Source of the DNA: Pachyseris speciosa
Taxonomy: Eukaryota; Cnidaria; Anthozoa; Scleractinia; Pachyseridae
DNA length: 64,000 nt
Direction: 5' to 3'
Assembly: GCA_016490735.1 (NCBI GenBank)
Contig: JAEMWC010000241.1
Coordinates: forward strand, 152,501-216,500
The notes below the pieces were generated by a model that saw only the letters and a list, made by a program, of their open reading frames with translations, ran no database searches and had not been told where the DNA came from. Position numbers and translations under genes: made by a program. How positions within the stretch are numbered: position 1 is the stretch's first letter; every line of letters begins with the position of its first letter. Shown piece after piece: positions 54,501-64,000 of this stretch.

Positions 54501-57500
54501 AATATATCAGAAATAAACCTGTACCAGCTGAGCACATGAATTCTACTCAAAAGACACCATCTGCCAAGAGAAGCTCTACAAGTCAACCAAGGCCTTTAAC
54601 TGAAACAGCGAGTTTACCAGAGGAATCAGAGGCCATGGAGGATGAACCTAAAAGGAATGGAAGTTTCCTCCAGGCATCTTTAGGAGAGATAAATCCAACC
54701 GTCCCTGAGCTGACCCAGATGTCCTCCATGATCAGTGAAGTTAGTCCTGATGCAGCTTCAACCACCAGTCCTCAGAATCATGAAAATGATGATGTATCTG
54801 AAAAGGTGAGTATTAATTGATCAAAGTTTTTTTCAGGTCTAAGATTCACTACAGTCAAGCCTGCATGTACAGCGCACAATAAAACTGTACCCCCCCCCTC
54901 CCCCCTCCCCACCCGGAGGTCTTCTCATGTATTTGCCAAAGTATGAAATGTCAGCTCCTTTAAAAGTTTAGTAAGTGACATACACTGTAATTATGTTGCA
55001 TATTCATCAGTGCATTCCTATCTTTTTTCTTTTTAAAAATAACATCCATGGTAATGTACTGTACACTATATATGACTGTACAGTGCATGTGAAGAGAAGT
55101 ATAATTTTACACTTTAATGTACATGTACATGTGCTGTATTCTGTGTACTAAAGCTCACTTTATGACAGTCACAGTTTGGAACAAATACTATAAGTATTGT
55201 TTTGTTGAAGTTTATATTAATTTTAATTCAATGTTTTCTGACAGTACATCCCACTCCCATCACCATCCAGTATAGCATCAGCAGTTTCCTCCTTACCGGA
55301 AAGTTCACTGAGTCCTTCAAGTTTGCCAACGGTGGTAAATGTGACAACTGAATCAAGTGACGTAAATATGGATCAAAGCAGTGACAATACATCGTCATCA
55401 GCTCCCCCTGTTGTCACACTGGGTAAGTGACTTTTTAGCCTCTGAATGTCATTTCCCACTGATTCATCCTTTGAGTTTGTGATGCAAGATCCTGAGAAAG
55501 GGCTTGCTCTTGTCACCTATTTATGGTGCATGCTTAATTAATTTACTTGTAGTAATTGCAATCCAGACAACTCAAAAATTAGCAAAATACATGCACCCTT
55601 AACAGCAGAAATACAAATTATTATGTCAATTGTATGTATCATGTAAATTGCATGTAGAGTTTAAGCGATTCAAATAATAACATACTGTTTTCAATTTTGC
55701 AGGGCCTCTCACCAACAAGACTGAAGGTGACTTTTACTGCCAGAATTACATTGTGTTCATCAGTTCAAACATAATGAAATAAATATTAACGCTAGTATAT
55801 GCATCTTTCATTAGTGTTTTGGTTTTGCAACTATCAAATCAATATTAAAAATCACTCTGTTATGACGTTTCCAATGTATTTATCTTTGACAGAGAAAACA
55901 ACTGAGAAGCCATCATCGAAACCTTCAACTGCAGGTGAGAACAAATTCCACTGTTTACATTATTTCTCAATTGCAATTTATTTGGCAATTTTTTTTACAG
56001 ACTTGCTTACAATGTTGAACAATGGGTGCTTAATAAAAACATAAATTCACCTTATAAGTCTATACCAACATTATGATATCATGCAAATTAATTACAATAA
56101 GTTATAAATTAAATAAAAATAAATAAATAAAAGAAGTAAATGCTAGGGCTTCTATCAAAGCTTCATTAAAAGTCACAGCTCCACCTGGAAAGTAGCTGGT
56201 CTGTTGATTGAAATACTGTACAGTATCATGGCATAAAATTATTTCTCGCAAAAGTGTGCCATATAATTATCTTGATTTTAAGTGACTGGTCTTGTTATGT
56301 AACCATTCATACTTTATTTTCCTGTGAATCAAATGAAAATAAAAATAATAACACTTAAAATAAAATTGAAATAAGATCTGATTTATGTCATACAATAATG
56401 GTAATGGTAATGGTAAGGTATTTATATACCGCTCATATCACTTAGTCTCATGGCGGTTTACAACACTGGCCGGGGGACTTGACCAGACTGCTTGACTATG
56501 TGCAGTTTACAATTAATGAAGTAAGTAATGAGTGCCCCCGTAATGTAGATATCTAGGACAGACACTAGTTAGGGGTGGTCACAGCCAGAGTTTTGTTACG
56601 TCCCTAGTGGTTCTTTTACGTCCCACAGAATCAGATTAAGTGAAAGTACCGTGAGACGGGGCCTACGGTTTATCGTCCTTATCCGAGAAGACTAGAAAGT
56701 CTAACCATTTGCAGATGTCATTACAAAGGCAGCACTTTCTCCTCAATTATTTAAAGACCCTGAGTGTTGGTCCGGCCGGGGTTAGAACCCGTGACCTCCC
56801 ACAAGGTAGTCCGGTGCTCTACCACTGAGCTAACCGGTGTTTGTCTACTTTTTTTCTGCCAGGTCCACGGCCATCCCTTCAAGTTTCTGCTGGAGACAAC
56901 AAGGTGTTGACACTTCCTGTGAACACAGTAAGCTTGTATGCCAGTGCCTGGCCCAAGGATTCATCAGGTAAGTATTACATAGGACATACATGTAACAGTT
57001 GGACATCTGAAATGTGACATTCATTTATTCAAAGAAAATAATATGTGCTTGGATTTGTTGCATTCAGTACATGTGCATCTTCAAAGTATTTTTACAACTG
57101 ATTGCTAATGGAGTAATAATTCATTTACATGTACAATGTAATGCAGGAAAAATCTAACTTAATGAATTATTTTGCTGCAATTAAAATGGCAAAGACTAGA
57201 CAGTGTTTTTCTTAAAGCTTTTTAGATTAAGATCTTTTACCTGATACACTGTCACATGCCCAATGCACACTAAAATAATTATGATAATAAATTATGTAGA
57301 ATGTTTTAATGCTGTATAAATATGTAATTATCAGGGTTGAAAATAAGGAAAAACAGATTGATAGGTGATTTTTTGTGAAGGTGCAAATCATTTTGGAAAT
57401 CCCAATAAAGGTATTCTATTTGAGTTGTCGAAAGGTAACTCACAACGTGAACAGTTCAACTTGAACTAAGAACTTAGTAACACAACTTCCGTGCGAAACA

Positions 57501-58691
57501 TTGCTTCAGAGGATTGTCATCCGGTATTTTATGGACCACGTGTTTTCGAAATTGATCTCCAAGAGTTTCTCGATTCTCGTGATCGTTTGCATCTGAATGC
57601 ATTGCACTGATGTTATGTTCATCGAGGGCACTTATTTGCCAGTTGTTGCTACCTTTTGTAATAAATACATCGCTGTAGTTTCTACAACAAGCAAGTTTCT
57701 TCTGCCACTTTGTACATATTCGACAGTAGATACAATTGTCACAAATTTCAAGCCATTTGAATTCAGCACTCCACTTCTTTAAAGTACGAGCCTTTGGAAC
57801 ATTGCTTGCCATGTTAAATGTCCATGAAAACTTCTTTCCATGTGCTTCTGCAATCTCCAATGTCAATTCAAACACCCCCGTCTAACATTAATGAGTTTCT
57901 GCAGTCACATTGTACAGCGGTTATATTTGAGCACAGAACATTTTGAGATGCCATTATGGATCACAAGTGTGAAATTCTGAACTTTATCAGAGATGAATGC
58001 CTTCAGTTGATGTTGGGAGGAACTTCATGAAAAAGAACTTCAGCTGCTAGACATAACAACAACTTTATCAGTCAGACAAGACTTGTCTTTGCTAATGGAC
58101 AATTATCGTTCACTCCTGGACAATTATCGTTTATTCTTGGCAGATATTCTCAACATGTTGGCCAGCTCGGACGAAATTGAGGAGTTTCTTTTGAGAAATT
58201 GGTGATTGTGTATATAATACTGGCTCTTATAAACAACGGCTCTTTTAGGAGCCACAACACTGAAAAAAGCTTTGACCAATATATATATATTTTAAAAATT
58301 TATTAAATTGTATTTAATTTTTTGCTGGCAAATTTGATCGGTAATTTCCGATCACCGGCCGTTATTTCCAACTCTGATTATTACTTTTTGTTGTTAGAAA
58401 ACCCTTATTCATACCACTGGCAGCAGATCTCAGCTCCTGAAGGCAGTCATGGTTACATGGAGGGACAAGACTCTAGAAGAGTTATACTCAGTCAAGTATG
58501 TACTTTGTAATCATGGACAATACAGTACATGTCTTCATGAAAAAAAAGTACAACTGCAAGATTGACCATCATGGGTCTTTTTAGTAAAAGTAAGCCCTGT
58601 CCAAGATCTTTGCAACATACACTGTACTCATATGTACAATACATGTACATTAATTATAATTATATACTGAAATAAAAATTAAAAAAAAAAT

Positions 58692-58733
<42 letters not shown>

Positions 58734-61700
58734 TATTATTATTATTATTATCATATACACTGTACTGGATGAAATAATTTATTCTTGAGTTTATTTCACT
58801 GTGCATGTGTTTTAATGAGTATCAACAATCCCACAGGAAAATGGGGGACTGCAAAATTAATGGTCTCCTAAATAATTATTTGCATTTTCCCCCATCAGTC
58901 CCACTTTGTAGGCATGCCACATAATTATAAATAATGCAGAAAACAATTTTATTAAATATTGCTGTTTTTGTTACCAGCTTGACCAGACAGGAGTGTATCA
59001 GTTCAAAGTGAAAGTGTCTGGCCCAGACCAAGCATATGGATATGCATTCATAAATGTCACTGTACTTCCAGGTGAACTAGCATTATGTACATTTTGCAGT
59101 ATCAGGAGCTTACAGGCTTGCAATGAAATTTAAATACTTTAAATACTGTTTCTCAAACAACGGTTTGAAATTTTCTGTCTTAGAGAATTACAATAAAGCC
59201 TACAAGGTTGAAGCTGGACATACACTTGTGTACTTGTACATAATAAAATTAATGTGGACCACACTTAAATAACAGTCCTATATTAAATTCTGAAAATACT
59301 GTAAAGTTTATAAACCAAGGTAATGAATCATGTGTAAGTGTGTGTAAGCACTGAAAGGAAATTAATAATTTTGTTTATGAATGTACAGTATTTTATTGCA
59401 TAAATTTATCATTTGAATAATAAATTGAAGGTACAAGCACCAAACCGTTTAGCTGTCTCTACCTTTTACAATAATTATTATCAATTGTACATGTAGAATT
59501 ATTGCCAGTGTTTGTCTTCAAGTGAATAAGATTTTAAATGTTTGACATTTCTAGCTCCTCGAGTTAACAAGCCACCTCGTGCTGACATCTCCCCAAAGGA
59601 ACAAACCATCACTTTGCCTACAAATGAGGTGGTCCTTGATGGATCAAGTGAGTATCATTACTGCAACCATTCAGGCTGTATAATCTGTATTTACAGGGTG
59701 TACAAGGATCTTCTTTACATCAATGTCACAGATCCATTTATTTATTGTAAATCAAATACCAAATAATTATACTGTACATGTAGTTTTATTTCTTCTTAAA
59801 AAGTAAATATCACTTGATACATGTCTTATCATTATTTGCCTGTTTGTGGCCATTTCCTATTAAAATTTTTGTCTGTGCTAGAGCTTTACAAATCAGTTTC
59901 TATGACAGGACGAGATAATGCTGTCGTTTTTAGATTTTGCAATTAGTATATTTAACAATGTAATTAATGTAATTTAGAATTATTTTACTTTAAGTCCTGA
60001 TGTTTGACTCATGTATACATAAACAAATAAATAAATAAACAAACAAACAAATAAATAAACAAATAAGTAAGTAAATAAATAAATAAATAAGTAAATAAAT
60101 GCATGGTAGCTACAGGAGAAGCTTTTAATTACCATTATTTGTCCCCTCCCATCTCCCTGTTGAGATTGCCAGTCTATGTTTGGCTTAACCCCTGCCTTTT
60201 GTTAGTCTTCTCGGCATTCTTGTAATAAGAAAAAGAGACAGAGAGAGAGCTATGGTATATTATTTTTAGCAATAATTTTCTTTTTGCCTGAAACAGCAAC
60301 CTTTAATTATGTAGATGTAAGGCAGCAACCTTATACATTGTAGTTCTGCATCTCTTGTGTCCAGACACTCCTCCTTTACTTGTACATGTAAGGGATTTGT
60401 CATTTCCCTTTTTTTTCTTTTTTAATTAGCCATAAACTGACCTCAACTTTGGGAAGCTGTTAGGCCAGCTACCAGGAGAATCCACCTCTGTCATTTTTTT
60501 CAACTCATTTCTCCAGTAAACTGCCTTTGACTGTTTGTTTTTAGAGAGTTCTGATGATGATAAAATCACACAGTACAAATGGGAAGAAGTGAAAGGACCA
60601 CTGAACGACAAGAACAAGGTGATGAGTTCTGGAGTTGACTCTCCTGTGCTGCAGCTCAAATCACTTGTTCCAGGCATATACACCTTCAAGTAAGTAACTT
60701 GTCAGTCTACACTGTATAAAGGTTTGGCTTGTTTAGAAAACTTCCTGTAGCTTTCTGAAGAATTAAAATAACTTGGCTAAGGCAATAACACTACCAGTCA
60801 AATGTAAGTAAACAGCCTTGAGTTGAGTCAGAGTCCCTTGAGCCGTGAGTCTCTTTGGAGTGCGGCAAAACCAAGAGGAAGTCATTTAAGAGAAGCAGAT
60901 TAACCCAGTGGCAGATCTGTTCTAAAGGAAATCTGATAGACGTGGTTTATTTCTACAATCATGGACAAAAGTAGTGACACATTTGAGCAAAACAAACCCT
61001 TTCTATCAGCATCCTTCCGTAATTGAAAGAACATCTTTTTTGTTGATAGCCAACCCCCATCTCCCCCCTTTTCAATGTTGAAATATGCTCCATGGACACT
61101 GGCATGTGGTTACAACATTGAAAAGGGGGGGAGTGGGTCAAAATGTGAGAATTGGGGATTGGAAAAGTGACATGTTTATCGGTGAAGGTTTTTTTTAGGG
61201 AGTGTCTCAACTACTTTGTCCATGATTGTAGCTACAGTGTACTGCAACATACTGTACAGTGTAGTTGGTTTGTAAGCAAGGACATTTTCTTTGTTTGCTC
61301 TTTCATCCATTTCATCCAAAATTACACTGCACTTGTGTGGCTTATTAGGTTGCTTGCTCAGTTAATAGTCAGTCAATAGATCACATGTTTGCTAACCAAG
61401 AATCTGTGTTGTGCTCTCAGGCTGACTGTAACTGACTCAGATGGTGAGTCAGATTCTACGACAGCAACAGTAACTGTCAATGATGGTAAGAAATAATGAC
61501 TAAATTCCTAGCTTCTCTTTATTGGTTTGTAATTGTGTCATTAGATGTTAAAAATGAAAGGTCTCTTGACGTTGTTTTTTTATGTTTTTCATCACCAGAG
61601 AAAGATTACCCTCCTGTGGCACGTGCTGGGAATGATTTGGTGATTGTACTCCCTGTGGACCATGTGAAACTGTATGGCAATGGAAGCACTGACGATAAGG

Positions 61701-61901
61701 TTCAGCACCTTTCTGTTATCTGTTGCCTTTGTCTTCATGTTTGAAAGTTTGATCTCAAGCATTGCTTTGTGTTACTGTTATAGGGTATTGTCAATTATGA
61801 GTGGAGCAAGACACCTTCCAGTCCAGCGGTAGGGGACATGCAGGTGTGTATAGACAACATGTCACCCTTCTCTTTTGTGTACATGTACAGCTGTACATAG
61901 A

Positions 61902-61961
<60 letters not shown>

Positions 61962-63959
61962 CAACATGATAGAAATGCATGAAACCCCCTAATGGAAACT
62001 CGAAAAAAAATCCGAGTTCCAGATGGGAATATTATTATTATTATTATTATTATTATTTATTTTTTATAACTAACTTTTTTATTTGTTTAGGGCACAAGCT
62101 CTCCAACTCTCAAAGTGTCAAACATGGTTGTGGGCGACTACACATTTGTGTTAAAAGTAACTGATACGGGTGGACAAACAGCCAACTCCAGTGTGACTGT
62201 TGTAGTTCAGCCAGAGAAGAATGCTCCTCCTGTGGCAGTGGCTGGCTCTGATAAGGTGAGCTCAGTGCCTTTTTAAGGATGAGCACAAACTAATTTAATC
62301 CACACAACACATGATGTATTATTTCAAGTCCAGAAATCAAGCAAGGTTCGAGTGCTCTGCCAACTGAATCATTCATGTACTTCCCAGATTCAGCTAAATG
62401 CAGTCAAATCAATAAAAAATCAATCAAGCTTTATTCACGGTATCACTTCACTAAAAATGCACCTCCATTGAGCTGTGTACATATTAACAAATTTTAAGAG
62501 AAACTACACTAATACTAAAAATACAGTATATCTATATTATTAAGAAAACAATCCTATAATTAATTACACAAAAATCAACCTGAAATGTATATTATATAAC
62601 TAAAATAAGCTCTATCACAACTCCCTCAAGGCATTATCCCTGGTTCAAAGACAGGGCAGACCTGAAAGAGTTGAGATTTATCTCGTCTTTGAGCACATTT
62701 TCTAGGCCATTCCACATGACTGCCCCCTATAGCTAAAAGCCTGCTTAGCAGCTTCAATATGGGGCCTAGGTACAAAAACATTGTTCAAGGCACCTCGTAC
62801 ATTGTAGGAATGAACCCTGGAGGTTGGTTTGAAAAAGTTCTTTAAACTCTGAGGGTAAAGGTTATTCAGTTGTTGATGTCTTTCTGCCCCCCCTCCCCCA
62901 TTTCCCATTTCTACTGTTATACTGTTATCTCATTGTTGCATGAGCTTGGAAGGCTTTCAGTTGGAGCCCATGATTTGGCTGCAGAGATTGCTAGCCTTGG
63001 GAGTGGCATACAGTGTGTACTGTTCAGGTGCTGACTGGTCACAACTGAGACCCCTTTGTTAATCTCAGATGCTCATCTTCCACGTGGTGCGAAACAGTTG
63101 TTAACCTCGTAGTTATCTTCCCTAGGATCTGGTGTATCCTGATGACTCAACAGTTCTCGATGCTTCTGCCAGCCATGATGATCAAAAAATTATGAAATAC
63201 CACTGGGAACAGTCAAGGTGCCTCAACTTTGCCCTATGCATTGTTTTTATACATTGTACACTGTATTTAATTCAGAGGACAAGTGAAGAGGAGCATTTGT
63301 TTATTAGCAGTATTCCAATATACCGGTAATGAAACCCCTGACCGGTAAACAACATATTTTGTCAAGTCATGAGAATTTAGTGATATTAAAAACTGATTGA
63401 TTAACTAAAAAGGTTAATTTTTCAATAACACACTGGCACTGACTGAATGCCATTTTGACAACAGCACCAGGATCATGTGACTCTGATGATGGCCTTTGCT
63501 CAGATTGTGGAATGGACCTCTTCGTTGATGTCACTCAATATAACAATTTTTCATATTCTTCATATAAACAAAAAACGACCAATTTATCATGCTTAATTTA
63601 CTAAATATGCAAGGTTTCACAAGAATCCGCTGCAAACTTATGGAAATATGAGACCCCAAACTTGTCAAGCCCCCCCCCCCCCCGGCATACATTTCTTTAT
63701 AAAATTGGCAAATTTGGGGTGTGGAAAGGATCGTTTCTGGTCAGTTTTGTCTTGTTGTTCTGTTTACTGAGTCAGTTTGGATTCACCTTTTTTGTTTATT
63801 ATTTTTTTAGTGGCCCGCACCAGTCTGAGATGACAGGAGTTGATGAAAAAGTTGTCACAGTTAAGAAGCTTCTTGAAGGGCATTACGTATTCAAGCTGAC
63901 TGTGACTGATGACAAAGGACTTACTGGCTCAGACACAGTGACAGTGAATGTTAAGAAAG
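45517..63959 (+). CDS. KIAA0319L: KIAA0319-like protein with MANSC, frizzled CRD and PKD domains (3' end outside window)
   Basis: Twenty exons join in frame for 910 codons: 45517-45598, 45685-45981, 50271-50346, 51110-51160, 53099-53490, 54384-54805, 55245-55422, 55703-55726, 55893-55934, 56863-56967, 58398-58495, 58978-59071, 59555-59647, 60545-60689, 61421-61485, 61599-61699, 61784-61843, 62091-62255, 63126-63217 and 63811-63959 (ends phase 1 at GTGAGT). Domains: signal peptide (1-27), MANSC (about 35-115), linker with REKR (165-168), frizzled CRD (about 170-298), Ser/Thr/Pro linker (300-520), PKD 1-4 (522-910). MANSC plus PKD repeats identify the KIAA0319 family (neuronal migration, receptor traffic in vertebrates; type I membrane glycoproteins). 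The vertebrate proteins have no frizzled domain. The membrane helix and tail should lie to the right. Confidence 0.9.
45685..45981 (+). CDS. KIAA0319L: KIAA0319-like exon 2: MANSC domain
   Basis: A 297-bp phase 1-1 exon; acceptor TGTGTTCGTAG, donor G|GTAAGT. Motifs are ATLRGGANAG, ELCCGSDSCELA and CYSVQCRSADAC. It is the same exon type as in the two poly-MANSC genes. Confidence 0.88.
45982..50270. other. Intron 2 of the KIAA0319-like gene (4.3 kb)
   Basis: Mostly AT-rich sequence without recognised exons. Short repeats with AGCCAATCAGAATC lie at 48640-48785. A pair of inverted hammerhead-like blocks lies at 49349-49402 and 49588-49642. Confidence 0.5.
49349..49642. repeat. Inverted pair of GAAACATGTTT blocks (hammerhead-like)
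   Basis: The right block (49588-49642) reads ACATC, TTTAGCAACTGACAA, a GATG-TTT-CATC hairpin, then GAAACATGTTT. The left block (49349-49402) is its reverse complement with minor changes. The core differs from the hammerhead consensus at one base (CUGAYAA). Confidence 0.35.
50271..50346 (+). CDS. KIAA0319L: KIAA0319-like exon 3: linker
   Basis: A 76-bp exon, phase 1 in and phase 2 out; acceptor GCTGTTGTTACAG, donor AAAG|GTTTGT. It encodes VPLGGVNFFVNVQLSANFLK and a short end. It is placed by phase and open frame only. Confidence 0.65.
50654..50776. repeat. Hairpin MITE in intron 3
   Basis: GTTATGCAAC...GTGGTATACC...GGAATATCCCAC at the left is mirrored by GTGGGATATTCC...GGTATACCAC...GTTGCATAAC at the right, with a short AT-rich loop. 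Confidence 0.75.
51110..51160 (+). CDS. KIAA0319L: KIAA0319-like exon 4: linker with furin-type site
   Basis: A 51-bp phase 2-2 exon; acceptor CCCTTTATAG, donor AAAAG|GTATGT. It encodes QLALDYNTDKTLIREK, and the split Arg codon gives REKR at the join with the frizzled exon, a minimal furin site (R-x-K-R). Confidence 0.7.
51161..53098. other. Intron 4 of the KIAA0319-like gene
   Basis: It holds a repeat arm at 52061-52165 related to the foldback at 42600-42755, and a MITE at 52652-52971. Remaining open frames lack domains. Confidence 0.5.
52652..52971. repeat. MITE with GTTCAATTTTATCCTTGG ends
   Basis: TTCAATTTTATCCTTGGTTC at the left is mirrored by GAACCAAGGATAAAATTGAA at the right. Inner blocks CTTATTCCAAAATGGCGG and its mirror also pair, as do TTAGCC(C)TCTTTGCCTC arms. 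Confidence 0.75.
53099..53490 (+). CDS. KIAA0319L: KIAA0319-like exon 5: frizzled cysteine-rich domain (ROR type)
   Basis: A 392-bp exon, phase 2 in and phase 1 out; acceptor TTATTTCCAG, donor G|GTAAAC. It carries a full frizzled CRD: C-HHYHGHIC near the start, LIEQCAKYALKAIC, TTYPYC, PVRLCKEDCEELES, C-KTDF and LPNC...C-IRLGI. The ten-cysteine order and the C-x-x-x-C-E-x-L-E and LPNC blocks resemble the CRD of ROR and MuSK receptors, which bind Wnt-type ligands or lipids. A complete domain on one exon is compatible with exon shuffling. The asymmetric phases (2-1) mean it was not inserted as a simple symmetric module. Confidence 0.88.
53657..53742. repeat. Short hairpin MITE
   Basis: ACCCTTTCACCACCAAAGGG is mirrored by CCTTTGGTGGTGATAGGGTG within 90 bases, in intron 5. 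Confidence 0.65.
54295..54383 (-). repeat. Retroelement 3'-tail repeat forming a splice acceptor
   Basis: A (TAA)n run followed by CTTTATTTGCTTTTATCAAT and ATTACAATCTACAAAATTTA matches, in reverse, the repeat at about 39146-39235. The copy ends beside exon 6 and supplies its pyrimidine-poor acceptor ACATTTACAG. Confidence 0.6.
54384..55934 (+). CDS. KIAA0319L: KIAA0319-like exons 6-9: Ser/Thr/Pro-rich linker
   Basis: Exons 54384-54805 (phase 1 to 0), 55245-55422 (0 to 1), 55703-55726 (1-1, only 24 bp) and 55893-55934 (1-1, 42 bp). Together they encode about 220 residues rich in Ser, Thr, Pro and acidic residues with few hydrophobics, likely an extended O-glycosylated stalk. An RRM-like or other fold is not seen. 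The two tiny exons are good candidates for alternative splicing because both are phase 1-1. Confidence 0.75.
56394..56840 (-). repeat. tRNA-derived SINE, reverse strand
   Basis: Read on the - strand, it begins with a tRNA-like head: A-box region TTAGCTCAGTGGTAGAG (about 56833-56817) and B box GGGTTCTAACCCC (about 56790-56778). A body of about 330 bases follows, ending in a (TACCATT)n-type tail (56394-56420). The head is not a usable tRNA (no acceptor stem pairing was seen). The 5' end lies only about 20 bases from the acceptor of the next exon at 56863. Confidence 0.8.
56863..59071 (+). CDS. KIAA0319L: KIAA0319-like exons 10-12: PKD domain 1
   Basis: Exons 56863-56967 (1-1), 58398-58495 (1-0) and 58978-59071 (0-1). 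They read GDNKVLTLPVNTVSLYASAW, YSYHWQQISAP and GVYQFKVKVSG...FINVTVLP. This is a PKD-type beta sandwich with W in the usual YxW position; the WDFGDGS motif of other PKD domains is absent, as in the KIAA0319 family. Confidence 0.85.
57430..57920 (-). pseudogene. hAT-transposon-type zinc-finger fragment
   Basis: The reverse-strand frame (57875-57474) reads KKWSAEFKWLEI, CIYCRICTKWQKK and HNISAMHSDAN, the layout of the TTF-type zinc finger found at the start of hAT-related proteins (ZMYM and ZNF862-like). No transposase core follows. It lies antisense inside the first PKD intron and looks like a decayed insertion. Confidence 0.65.
58694..58752. repeat. (TAA)n/(TTA)n microsatellite
   Basis: About 12 TAA units followed by TTA units in an intron; the mirrored halves can fold into a hairpin. 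Confidence 0.9.
59555..61485 (+). CDS. KIAA0319L: KIAA0319-like exons 13-15: PKD domain 2
   Basis: Exons 59555-59647 (1-1), 60545-60689 (1-2) and 61421-61485 (2-1). They read EQTITLPTNEVVLDGS, KSSDDDKITQYKWEEVKGP and FKLTVTDSDGESDSTTATVT, a textbook KIAA0319-type PKD repeat. Confidence 0.9.
60006..60107. repeat. (AAAT/AAAC)n microsatellite
   Basis: Runs of AAATAAAT with AAAC and AAGT variants, in the intron within PKD 2. Confidence 0.85.
60952..61232. repeat. Tc1/mariner-type MITE with TA flanks
   Basis: TACAATCATGGACAAA-GTAGT-GACAC at the left is mirrored by GTGTCTCAACTACTTTGTCC and ATGATTGTA at the right. The ends fall on TA dinucleotides, the usual target of this superfamily. An inner hairpin (TTTCAATGTTG) also pairs. 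Confidence 0.7.
61599..62255 (+). CDS. KIAA0319L: KIAA0319-like exons 16-18: PKD domain 3 and start of 4
   Basis: Exons 61599-61699 (1-0), 61784-61843 (0-0) and 62091-62255 (0-0). They read PPVARAGNDLVIVLPVDHVK, LYGNGSTDDK, GIVNYEWSK, SPTLKVSNMVVGDYTFVLKV and TDTGGQTANSSVTVVVQ, then APPVAVAGSDK, the start of PKD 4. Confidence 0.9.
61904..61965. repeat. (TTA)n microsatellite
   Basis: About 20 TTA units in intron 17; a second shorter run is at 62030-62056. Confidence 0.9.
62390..62925 (-). pseudogene. Decayed non-LTR retrotransposon C-terminus
   Basis: The reverse strand reads HSYNVRGALNNVFVPRPHIE, then AAKQAFSYRGQSCGMA, the conserved end of reverse transcriptase proteins in CR1/jockey/RTE-like LINEs. 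The A-rich 3' region follows towards 62400. No upstream part is present. It lies in the intron before exon 19. Confidence 0.75.
63126..63959 (+). CDS. KIAA0319L: KIAA0319-like exons 19-20: rest of PKD domain 4
   Basis: Exons 63126-63217 (phase 0 to 2) and 63811-63959 (2 to 1). They read DLVYPDDSTVLDASASHDDQ, KYHWEQSSGPHQSEM and YVFKLTVTDDKGLTGSDTVT. The donor GTGAGT at 63960 shows that the gene continues past the window. Confidence 0.88.
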
Positions 63960-64000
63960 GTGAGTAGTGTATTACCAGACAGACAGATGGACAGACAGAC

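Noticed and set aside
56767..56840. Possible tRNA gene
   Set aside because: A and B boxes are present, but no acceptor stem is seen and the sequence runs on into a SINE body and tail.

Overview
Animal nuclear DNA, most likely from an anthozoan cnidarian (stony coral or sea anemone). The signs are AT-rich sequence, short exons joined by GT-AG introns, many small inverted-repeat transposons, and a mix of L1-type LINEs, a tRNA-derived SINE and cnidarian-style MITEs. The species cannot be named from the sequence. All splice models were built by hand from reading-frame continuity, intron phase and splice consensus; none was tested against RNA.

Layout. (1) 1-4.3 kb: repeats only: a transposon with 8-bp target duplications that carries a perfect palindrome at a TTAA site, a decayed LINE end and short tandem repeats. 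(2) 4.36-8.88 kb, + strand: a six-exon gene for a predicted secreted protein of about 619 residues with a signal peptide, five MANSC domains and a basic tail. (3) 8.9-11.6 kb: intergenic, repeat-rich. (4) 11.58-26.12 kb, + strand: an eight-exon gene for a predicted type I membrane protein of about 629 residues: signal peptide, four MANSC domains, one membrane helix, and a tail with an acidic serine cluster and a PPPPY motif. Its 6.9-kb sixth intron holds a complete-looking L1-type LINE (19.5-24.9 kb) between two copies of a roughly 220-bp target duplication. (5) 28.38-33.05 kb, - strand: a five-exon REC114 gene (meiotic DNA-break machinery) of about 250 residues. (6) 33.5-45.1 kb: a large palindromic TTAA element whose centre has been filled by at least two more TTAA elements and several elements with 9-10-bp duplications. 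(7) 45.52 kb to beyond the right edge, + strand: a KIAA0319-like gene (20 exons seen, 910 codons) with signal peptide, MANSC, a frizzled-type cysteine-rich domain of ROR type, a Ser/Thr/Pro-rich linker and four PKD domains; the C-terminus lies outside.

How the parts relate. Three MANSC genes sit in one orientation within 60 kb. All ten MANSC domains lie on single exons, and nine of these are phase 1-1 (the tenth, terminal, also starts in phase 1). This suggests growth by exon and gene duplication from a shared module. The poly-MANSC proteins look like a local, possibly lineage-specific family of extracellular proteins, one secreted and one membrane-bound. The frizzled domain within the KIAA0319-like protein is the most unusual architecture in the window.
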